Source: Nocardia rhizosphaerihabitans (GTDB lineage: Bacteria; Actinomycetota; Actinomycetes; Mycobacteriales; Mycobacteriaceae). From it: a stretch of DNA of 64,000 bases. Each line of letters starts with the position of its first letter. The first letter of the stretch is position 1. The translations under genes were made by a program, and so were the position numbers. The notes under the pieces are model-generated. The model ran no database searches. It was not told where the DNA came from and worked only from the letters and a program-made list of their open reading frames with translations. Shown in pieces: positions 57,944 through 64,000 of this stretch. The stretch lies in NCBI RefSeq assembly GCF_014646295.1, contig NZ_BMNE01000001.1:930001-994000 (forward strand), read 5' to 3'.

Positions 57944-58630
57944 GTGAAGGATCTGGTCGACACCACGGAGATGTATCTCCGTACCATCTACGACCTCGAG
58001 GAAGAGGGCGTGGTGCCGCTGCGGGCGCGCATCGCCGAGCGGCTCGAGCAGAGTGGTCCGACGGTGAGCCAGACGGTCGCGCGGATGGAACGCGACGGCC
58101 TGCTGCTCGTCGCGGGCGACCGCCATCTCGAGCTGACCGACAAGGGTCGCGCCATGGCGGTCGCGGTGATGCGCAAGCACCGGCTCGCCGAGCGGTTGCT
58201 GGTCGACATCATCGGCCTCGACTGGGAGAACGTGCACGCCGAGGCGTGCCGCTGGGAGCACGTGATGAGCGAGGAGGTGGAGCGGCGCCTGATCGAGGTG
58301 CTCAACCACCCGACCACCTCGCCCTACGGCAATCCCATTCCCGGCCTGGACGAGCTCGGTCTCAGCGATTCCCCCGCCGCCGAGGAGACGCTCGTTCGCC
58401 TGTCCGACCTGCCCAACGGCACGCTGCACGCTGTGGTGGTGCGCAGGCTGGCCGAGCACATCCAGACCGACCCGGAGGTCATCGGCAGGCTGCGCGAGGC
58501 GGGTGTGGTGCCCGACGCGCGTGTCACCGTGGAGACCAAGCCGGGTGCGGTGCTGATCACGGTGCCGGGGCACACCGGTTTCGAACTGTCCGAAGAGATG
58601 GCGCATGCCGTCCAGGTGAGGCTGGTCTGA
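57944..58630 (+). CDS. ideR: Iron-dependent repressor IdeR/DtxR
   Basis: 228 aa. DNA-binding winged helix (1-73): VDTTEMYLRTIYDLEEEGVVPLRARIAERLEQSGPTVSQTVARMERDGLL. All metal ligands known from DtxR/IdeR are at the same residue numbers: Met10, Cys102, Glu105, His106 for the primary site and His79, Glu83, His98 for the ancillary site. The C-terminal SH3-like domain (about 150-228) is complete (VVPDARVTVETKPGAVLITVPG). Represses siderophore and iron uptake genes when Fe2+ is present. AAGGGG lies before GTG 57944. galE follows after 3 bp. Confidence 0.96.
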   Translation: MKDLVDTTEMYLRTIYDLEEEGVVPLRARIAERLEQSGPTVSQTVARMERDGLLLVAGDRHLELTDKGRAMAVAVMRKHRLAERLLVDIIGLDWENVHAEACRWEHVMSEEVERRLIEVLNHPTTSPYGNPIPGLDELGLSDSPAAEETLVRLSDLPNGTLHAVVVRRLAEHIQTDPEVIGRLREAGVVPDARVTVETKPGAVLITVPGHTGFELSEEMAHAVQVRLV

Positions 58631-58633
58631 TTC

Positions 58634-59614
58634 GTGAAACTTCTGGTCACCGGCGGCGCCGGCTATGTGGGTGGCGTCTGCGCCGCCGTCCTGCTCGAGG
58701 AAGGCCACGAGGTGGTCGTCGTCGACGACCTCTCGACCGGTAACGCCGACGGTGTTCCCGCGGGCGCCCGGTTCGTCGACGGTGACATCGCGGTCGCGGC
58801 GCCGGAGCTGCTGCGTGCCGAATCCTTCGACGGTGTCCTGCATTTCGCGGCGCAGTCGCTGGTCGGTGAGTCGGTGGAGCGGCCGGAGAAGTACTGGCAC
58901 GGCAATGTGGTGAAGACCCTCACGCTGCTCGAGGCGATCCGCGAGACCGCGACGCCGCGCCTGGTGTTCTCCTCCACCGCCGCGGTGTACGGCGAGCCCG
59001 AGCAGGTGCCGATCACCGAGGACTCGCCCACTCGCCCCACCAATCCCTACGGCGCGAGCAAGCTGGCCATCGATCACGCCATCACCTCGTATGCGGTGGC
59101 GCACGGCCTGGCCGCGACGAGCCTGCGCTACTTCAACGTGGCGGGCGCCTACGGCGGTCTCGGCGAGAACCGGGTCGTGGAAACGCATCTGATCCCCCTC
59201 GTGTTGCAGGTGGCGCTGGGCCACCGCAAGGCCATCTCCGTGTACGGCACCGACTGGCCGACGCCGGACGGTACGTGTGTGCGTGACTACATCCACATCC
59301 GCGATCTGGCGCAGGCGCATCTGCTCGCGCTGTCCTCGGCGCAGCCGGGCAGCCACCGGATCCTCAATCTCGGTTCGGGCACGGGTTTCTCGGTGCGCGA
59401 GGTGATCTCGGCGTGCGAGCGGGTGACCGGCCTGCCGATCGAGGCGATCGACGCGCCGCGCCGTGCGGGCGATCCGGCGGTGCTCATCGCCTCGAGCGAC
59501 CGTGCTGTCGCGGAGCTGGGCTGGCAGCCCGAGCACAACGATCTCGACGAGATCGTCACCGACGCCTGGGAATTCCTGTGTTCGCTCGGCGACAAGGCAC
59601 ACAGCGCCCGCTGA
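58634..59614 (+). CDS. galE: UDP-glucose 4-epimerase
   Basis: 326 aa from GTG 58634. Extended SDR: NAD motif [33 protein letters not shown], catalytic Ser/Thr in [19 protein letters not shown] and YxxxK in [54 protein letters not shown] and [13 protein letters not shown] complete the GalE pattern. It supplies UDP-galactose for the galactan of arabinogalactan. Co-transcribed with ideR (3-bp gap), the order dtxR-galE known from corynebacteria. That linkage is conserved although no functional reason is known. Confidence 0.94.
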   Translation: MKLLVTGGAGYVGGVCAAVLLEEGHEVVVVDDLSTGNADGVPAGARFVDGDIAVAAPELLRAESFDGVLHFAAQSLVGESVERPEKYWHGNVVKTLTLLEAIRETATPRLVFSSTAAVYGEPEQVPITEDSPTRPTNPYGASKLAIDHAITSYAVAHGLAATSLRYFNVAGAYGGLGENRVVETHLIPLVLQVALGHRKAISVYGTDWPTPDGTCVRDYIHIRDLAQAHLLALSSAQPGSHRILNLGSGTGFSVREVISACERVTGLPIEAIDAPRRAGDPAVLIASSDRAVAELGWQPEHNDLDEIVTDAWEFLCSLGDKAHSAR

Positions 59615-59636
59615 TCCGGCGGCGAAATCGACGGCG

Positions 59637-60803
59637 TCACAGGTCGATCGGGCCGATGTCGACCCCGAGGTCCGCGGCGATCTGCCGACCACAGTGGGCG
59701 AGTTTGCGCAGCCGTTCCGGGCGCAGACCGCTCTGCAGCGAGGTCTCCAGCAGCACCGCCATCGGATGGTCGGCATCGGCCTCCACCGCGGCGGTGAGGG
59801 CGACGCCGGCGAACGGCCCGTCGCCGCGCACGTAGGCGCTGAAGCCCAGCAGCGCCGCGGCTTCGGCGCGATCGGTGCCGGGTGTCGCCCGCGCGAGCTG
59901 GGCCCACAGCTGCTCGGCCGCCTCGGCATGATCACCCAGTGCCAGGCCGTACATCGCGTCGCGGATCGGCCGGTCGCGCAGCGTCGCGGCCAGTCGCGCG
60001 AGGTCGCGGTCGCCCCGCGGCGCACCGGAGGCGGTGTCGGCGATCTGCCACAGCACCCATTCCAGCGAACGACGCTGGAACGCCACGCCGTTCCCGGCGC
60101 GTAGCGCGGCGGACAGCTCGCCGCGATACCGCGCCACTGCGGGGCCGAGCCGGGTCAGTACCTGCGCGCGCAGCTGCCGGTCGGGCACGACCAGAGCGGT
60201 CAGTTCGCTGCGCGAGCGGCGGATCTGCCTGCCGTCGAGCACGTGCGACAGCGCGACCAGCGAGGCCGCCGGGTCACCGACGACACCTCCGCCTGCCCGG
60301 TCGAACAGGCTGCGAAAACGCGCACCCGCCACGATCGCGGGCGCCGACCAGGCCCCGCGGACCGCGATGCCCGCCGCGCCGAGCGCATCGAGCAGCGCCA
60401 CGTCGCGCAGCGCATCCGGCACACCGGATTCCGTGCGGTCGTCGACGAAGATCGCCAGCACCCCGGTCGCCTGTTCGCGCACACAGATCGACCCGACGCA
60501 CGCGGTGAACTGGTCGATGCGCCCCGGGTCGCAAACCCCGTCCAGATCGAACCGCACGACGGCTTCGATCGCGGCGGTGCCGCCGCGGCCCGGCTCGTGC
60601 AGCACGGCGACGACGAGCGAGCGTTCGGGAACGAAGCCGAGCATCGCCGGCAGCGCGGCGATCAGCTCGCCGGGGTCCCGCACTCGCAGGGGCGGCTGTG
60701 GCAGGTCGGCGGGGTAGGCGGGGGTCGATTCGGCGCAGGTGAGCGCTCGGGGGAAGGGTCCGGTGCGCTTGGCGCGGCGGGTGGAGTTCGTCGACGGTGT
60801 CAT
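59637..60803 (-). CDS. DUF4192 family protein
   Basis: 388 aa from ATG 60803. Basic N-terminus (STRRAKRTGPFPR) then the DUF4192 pattern: LRVRDPGELIAALPAMLGFVPERSLVVAVLHEPGRGGTAAIEAVVRFDL, a FVDDRTESG loop, and a C-terminal helical region with GDHAEAAEQLWAQLARATPGTDRAEAAALLGFSAYVRGDGPFAGVALTAAVEADADHPMAVLLETSL, which looks tetratricopeptide-like. Actinobacterial, function unknown. It is convergent with galE, 22 bp apart. Confidence 0.85.
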   Translation of the reverse strand: MTPSTNSTRRAKRTGPFPRALTCAESTPAYPADLPQPPLRVRDPGELIAALPAMLGFVPERSLVVAVLHEPGRGGTAAIEAVVRFDLDGVCDPGRIDQFTACVGSICVREQATGVLAIFVDDRTESGVPDALRDVALLDALGAAGIAVRGAWSAPAIVAGARFRSLFDRAGGGVVGDPAASLVALSHVLDGRQIRRSRSELTALVVPDRQLRAQVLTRLGPAVARYRGELSAALRAGNGVAFQRRSLEWVLWQIADTASGAPRGDRDLARLAATLRDRPIRDAMYGLALGDHAEAAEQLWAQLARATPGTDRAEAAALLGFSAYVRGDGPFAGVALTAAVEADADHPMAVLLETSLQSGLRPERLRKLAHCGRQIAADLGVDIGPIDL

Positions 60804-60950
60804 GGCTCCACCGTGCCCGCCGCCTCCTCCCGCGCCCGACCCGCGACCTGGGCTTTCTCTTGCCCTGTTGACAATGCCGCGGCTGTGGAACGATCCCGGT
60901 CCGAGCACTGCCGCCGGACCGAATCTGTCACCGCCGCGTGGTAGACGCCC

Positions 60951-61682
60951 TCAGCTGCCACGCACGCCGCGAACGGCGGTCGCGAACATCTCCTCGACGG
61001 CGGCGCCGTCGGGCTGCCCGGTGCCGAAGGTCATCGACGTCACCGTGATCCGAACGTCGCCGATCTGCCCGATCGAGGTCTGCATCGTCTGCGTCAACCC
61101 GGCCCCGCCGACATCGGGAATCACGGTGCGCCGCAACGACACCGCGTCGTCGGCGCCGGCCGGGACGGTGTTGTCGAGCACGGTCGTGACGGTCGACTCC
61201 GCGCCGGCCCGGCCGACACGGATCTGCTCGCACCCACCGAGCCGGTCCCGCAGCCGCGCGAGCTGTTCGGCGGTCCTGGACAGCTCGACGGTCAGCGTCG
61301 CACGGCTCGCGTCGTCGGATCCGACCATGACGGCCGCCGGTTCGGCGCCCGCCTCGGGCTCGGGCGGGGTGCAGGTGGCCGGGCTGACGGTGGCGCCCGC
61401 CCCGACCCCGTCGAGATCACCGGCGGCAGCGGCCGCCGCCTGCGGGGGCAGCACCACCGCCGGATACCGGGCCGGGAACTGCTGCGCAGCGGGCAACAGA
61501 TCAGGCAGCGCGCCGTCGATGTGCCGCACCGCCAGCGCGCTCTCGGCGACCGGCGTCCCGCTGATGCTCTGCCCGCACCCGGCCGTCGCCAGGACCGAGA
61601 CCGCCGCCGCGCAGGCGAGCACCCGGCGCCGCGTCCGGGAGCGCGGGACCGGACTGGTCGGTATCGTTTCCGCCACGTTCAC
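60951..61682 (-). CDS. Secreted lipoprotein, DUF5642/PknH-sensor-like (uncertain family)
   Basis: 243 aa from GTG 61682. Basic RSRTRRR, hydrophobic VLACAAAVSVLATAGC with a lipobox LATAGC (Cys36), then a mature domain of about 205 residues. Features: LPDLLPAAQQFPARYPAVVLPPQ, TCTPPEPEAG, LARLRDRLGGCEQIRV, and MTFGTGQPDGAAVEEMFATAVRGV. Two mature cysteines (TCTPP, GGCEQ) could pair. The pattern resembles the extracytoplasmic DUF5642 or PknH_C sensor-domain lipoproteins of mycobacteria, but similarity is judged by eye. Divergent from PAC2; the convergent neighbour is DUF4192. Confidence 0.7.
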   Translation of the reverse strand: MNVAETIPTSPVPRSRTRRRVLACAAAVSVLATAGCGQSISGTPVAESALAVRHIDGALPDLLPAAQQFPARYPAVVLPPQAAAAAAGDLDGVGAGATVSPATCTPPEPEAGAEPAAVMVGSDDASRATLTVELSRTAEQLARLRDRLGGCEQIRVGRAGAESTVTTVLDNTVPAGADDAVSLRRTVIPDVGGAGLTQTMQTSIGQIGDVRITVTSMTFGTGQPDGAAVEEMFATAVRGVRGS

Positions 61683-61876
61683 ACCACCCACTGTGCCCCA
61701 CCGGGCCGATCCGGGGGCCGCCGCCACGCCGCGCGGGAATGTCGAGGCGGCGGCGGCTGTTGTGCACAGGACGAGCCGTCCTCCGGCCGTGTGCGATGCG
61801 TCTGCTCGCGTGGGGGACAATGGAGAACGCCTCCCCCGCCGCGAGCGTTGGTGGACCGCGCAGGAAGGAGTACGCG

Positions 61877-62821
61877 ATGGATGATCAGTCGCACATGTAC
61901 GAGCTGGAGTTCCCGGCACCGCAGCTGTCGTCGGACGACGGTGCGGGCCCCGTGCTGGTGCACGGTCTCGAGGGTTTCACCGACGCCGGTCATGCCGTGC
62001 GCCTGGCCACAACCCATCTGCGCGAGAGTCTCGAATCCGAGCTCGTCGCCTCCTTCGATGTGGACGAGCTGCTCGACTACCGCTCGCGCCGTCCGCTGAT
62101 GACGTTCAAGACCGATCATTTCTCCGACTACGCCGAGCCCGAGCTGAACCTGTGGGCCCTGCGCGACACAGCGGGTACCCCGTTCCTGCTGCTGGCGGGC
62201 CTGGAACCGGATCTGCGCTGGGAGAAGTTCACGACCGCGGTGCGGCTGCTGGCCGAACAGCTCGGGGTCCGGCGCACGATCGGCCTGTCCGCGATCCCGA
62301 TGGCGATCCCGCACACCCGCCCGCTGGGCGTGACCGCGCATTCCTCGGATCGCTCGCTGATCGGCGAGCACCAGCGCTGGCCCGGTGAGCTGCAGGTGCC
62401 GGGCAGCGCGTCCTCGCTGCTCGAGTTCCGGATGGCTCAGCACGGGCACGAGTCGCTCGGCTTCTCCGTGCACGTGCCGCACTACCTGGCCCAGACCGAC
62501 TATCCCGAGGCCGCGCAGACCCTGCTGGAGAACGTCGCCGACAACGCGGGCCTGGAACTGCCGCTGGCGGCGCTGGGCGAGGCCGCGGCGCGCGTCCGCG
62601 AGCAGGTCGCCGAGCACATCGCGGGCAACGAGGAAGTCGAGACGGTCGTCACGGCGCTGGAACGCCAGTACGACAGCTTCGTCACCGCCCAGGAACGCCA
62701 GTCCAGCCTGCTGGCAGGCGACGGCGAACTGCCCAGCGGTGAGGAGCTCGGCGCGGAGTTCGAGCGCTTCCTGGCCGAACAGGGCGGCTACGACGACACC
62801 TCCGGCGACGACAAAGCCTGA
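61877..62821 (+). CDS. PAC2-family protein (proteasome-assembly-chaperone-2-like, Rv2714-like)
   Basis: 314 aa from ATG 61877, preceded by AAGGAG at 7 nt. The PAC2 core covers about 10-215: PVLVHGLEGFTDAGHAVRLATTHLRESLESELVASFDVDELLDYRSRRPLMTF, LNLWALRDTAGTPFLLLAGLEPDLRWEKF, and the middle IGLSAIPMAIPHTRPLGVTAHSS. The C-terminal ~90 residues are a coiled-coil-rich extension (RVREQVAEHIAGNEEVETVVTALERQYDSF). Found in all mycobacteria and relatives; actinobacteria possess a proteasome, so a link is tempting but not shown. It is followed by the helicase gene after 93 bp. Confidence 0.88.
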   Translation: MDDQSHMYELEFPAPQLSSDDGAGPVLVHGLEGFTDAGHAVRLATTHLRESLESELVASFDVDELLDYRSRRPLMTFKTDHFSDYAEPELNLWALRDTAGTPFLLLAGLEPDLRWEKFTTAVRLLAEQLGVRRTIGLSAIPMAIPHTRPLGVTAHSSDRSLIGEHQRWPGELQVPGSASSLLEFRMAQHGHESLGFSVHVPHYLAQTDYPEAAQTLLENVADNAGLELPLAALGEAAARVREQVAEHIAGNEEVETVVTALERQYDSFVTAQERQSSLLAGDGELPSGEELGAEFERFLAEQGGYDDTSGDDKA

Positions 62822-62901
62822 CCAGGGGACCCCCGGGGCGTACCTCCGCCTCCGCTCCGGCCGTGCGCAGGTCTGACGAGGGCTACGCCCGCTGCGCCCA
62901 C

Positions 62902-62907
62902 TAGGGT
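62902..62907 (+). promoter_or_regulatory. -10 element for the terminal helicase gene
   Basis: TAGGGT ends 7 nt before GTG 62915; leaderless arrangement. Confidence 0.45.
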
Positions 62908-62914
62908 GGTCGGA

Positions 62915-64000
62915 GTGGATCTGACCGACCTGCTCGAAATTCCCGGGACCGACGCCGACGCACTCTACGAGTCGTTCGCGGTGTGGGCCGCCGAGCAGGG
63001 CACCCCCCTGTATCCGGCGCAGGACGAGGCGCTGATGGAGCTGGCGTCGGGGTCCAATGTCATCCTGGCCACCCCGACCGGCTCCGGGAAGTCCCTCGTC
63101 GCGGTCGGCGCGCACCTGTTCGCGATGGCCAACGGGCAGCGCAGCTACTACACCGCGCCCATCAAGGCGCTGGTGAGCGAGAAGTTCTTCGCACTGTGCG
63201 AGGTGTTCGGCGCCGAGAATGTCGGCATGGTCACCGGTGACGCCGCGGTCAACGCCGACGCCCCGATCATCTGCGCGACCGCGGAGATCCTCGCGAATCT
63301 GGCGCTGCGCGAGGGCGCGGCCGCCGAGGTCGGCCAGGTCGTGATGGACGAGTTCCACTTCTACGCCGACCCCGATCGCGGCTGGGCCTGGCAGGTGCCG
63401 ATCATCGAGCTGCCGCGCGCGCAGTTCCTGCTGATGTCGGCGACGCTGGGCGAGGTCGACTTCTTCGCGACCGATCTCGAAAGCCGCACCGGCCGGAGCA
63501 CGGCGGTCGTCGCGGGCACCGAACGCCCTGTCCCGCTGATGTTCTCGTATGTGCGCACCCCCATCACCGAGACCATCGAAGAGCTGGTGACCACCAACCA
63601 GGCGCCGGTGTATGTCGTGCACTTCACCCAGGCCGCCGCGCTGGAGCGCGCGCAGGCACTGACCAGCGTGAATTTCGCCACCCGCGCCGAGAAGGACGCG
63701 ATCGCCACCGCCATCGGCGAGTTCCGCTTCGCCGCGGGCTTCGGCAAGACCCTCTCGCGCCTGATCCGGCACGGCATCGGCGTGCACCACGCGGGCATGC
63801 TGCCCAAATACCGCAGGCTCGTGGAGAAACTCGCCCAGGACGGTCTGCTCAAGGTGGTGTGCGGCACAGACACCCTCGGTGTCGGCATCAACGTGCCGAT
63901 CCGCACGGTGCTGCTGACCGGGCTCACCAAGTTCGACGGTGTGCGCACCCGCAGGCTCAAGGCCCGCGAGTTCCACCAGATCGCCGGACGCGCGGGCCGC
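62915..64000 (+). CDS. DExH-box (SKI2-like) helicase, 3' end outside window
   Basis: 362 codons with no stop before the window ends. Starts [63 protein letters not shown]-motif-like region and Walker A TPTGSGKS. Motif Ib, motif [12 protein letters not shown] (DExH), motif [25 protein letters not shown] and the motif V/VI region [27 protein letters not shown] to HQIAGRAGR are all seen. This is the Ski2/HelY-like RNA/DNA helicase pattern. The full protein is probably 800-900 aa. TAGGGT lies 7 nt before the GTG. It follows PAC2 on the same strand. Confidence 0.9.
   Translation, partial: MDLTDLLEIPGTDADALYESFAVWAAEQGTPLYPAQDEALMELASGSNVILATPTGSGKSLVAVGAHLFAMANGQRSYYTAPIKALVSEKFFALCEVFGAENVGMVTGDAAVNADAPIICATAEILANLALREGAAAEVGQVVMDEFHFYADPDRGWAWQVPIIELPRAQFLLMSATLGEVDFFATDLESRTGRSTAVVAGTERPVPLMFSYVRTPITETIEELVTTNQAPVYVVHFTQAAALERAQALTSVNFATRAEKDAIATAIGEFRFAAGFGKTLSRLIRHGIGVHHAGMLPKYRRLVEKLAQDGLLKVVCGTDTLGVGINVPIRTVLLTGLTKFDGVRTRRLKAREFHQIAGRAGR

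Noticed and set aside
1..64000. IdeR boxes, SOS boxes, tRNA genes, CRISPR arrays, insertion sequences, prophage
   Set aside because: Scanned by eye for TTAGGTTAG-type iron boxes, GAAC-N4-GTTC SOS boxes, cloverleaf tails and direct or inverted repeat arrays; none was convincing. A weak match could have been missed.

Overview
High-GC actinobacterial chromosome, most likely Nocardia or a close mycolic-acid relative such as Rhodococcus. The evidence is strong GC3 bias, many GTG starts, an AftC-type arabinofuranosyltransferase for mycolata cell walls, the actinobacterial coproporphyrin-dependent haem genes, and a gene order that follows the Mycobacterium tuberculosis Rv2671-Rv2714 block from memory (ribD-like, Rv2672, aftC, msrB, hemQ, hemY, hemE, DUF3000, rnd, dxs, TrmA-like, APC permease, ceoB/ceoC, DUF3159, OB-fold, dut, cei, suhB, ppgK, sigA, DUF3039, DUF3099, sigB, ideR, PAC2). 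No rRNA, tRNA, CRISPR, insertion sequence or prophage was seen. This is core chromosome with a few lineage-specific insertions.

Layout. 1-4.1 kb: 3' part of a RibD-like reductase, a secreted alpha/beta-hydrolase lipoprotein without the usual nucleophilic Ser, aftC and msrB. 4.1-7.7 kb (minus): haem genes hemE, cgoX/hemY and hemQ. 8-9.9 kb: DUF3000 and RNase D. 9.9-15.2 kb: a NitT/TauT-type ABC importer divergent from a CitA/CitB-type two-component system, with palindromic operator-like sites between them. 15.4-18.7 kb: small membrane protein, methyltransferase, dxs. 19-21.6 kb: glutaminase-STAS-cyclic-nucleotide-domain fusion and a SIMPL protein. 21.7-26.6 kb: RNA methyltransferase and APC permease divergent from two TrkA/Ktr-type potassium gating subunits. 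26.6-34.6 kb: ECF sigma factor, DUF3159, OB-fold, hydrolase, DUF3710, dut, DUF3093, DUF4193, cei, suhB, ppgK.

34.8-36.2 kb: sigA, with a lysine/alanine repeat tail. 36.4-40.9 kb: MHYT membrane sensor, KhtT/KhtU-like cation/proton antiporter, DUF952, DUF7455-like zinc protein, TetR regulator. 41-46.7 kb: SNF2 helicase plus SWIM zinc-finger partner, SDR/TetR pair, DEAH helicase. 46.8-52.6 kb: YihY, DUF3039, DUF3099, MFS, VOC protein, NPPF-type methyltransferase. 52.8-53.7 kb: sigB behind an ECF-type promoter. 53.8-57.8 kb: a GNAT/acyl-CoA-synthetase-like protein with an AcuC deacetylase, probably a protein acetylation switch. 57.9-64 kb: ideR-galE, DUF4192, a lipoprotein, PAC2 and a DExH helicase cut by the window end.

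Themes: housekeeping (sigA) and stress (sigB) sigma factors flank ion-homeostasis and stress functions. Many genes have a TANNNT box 6-8 nt before the start codon and no Shine-Dalgarno, which indicates leaderless transcription and was used here to choose several starts. Strong hairpins sit between most convergent gene pairs.
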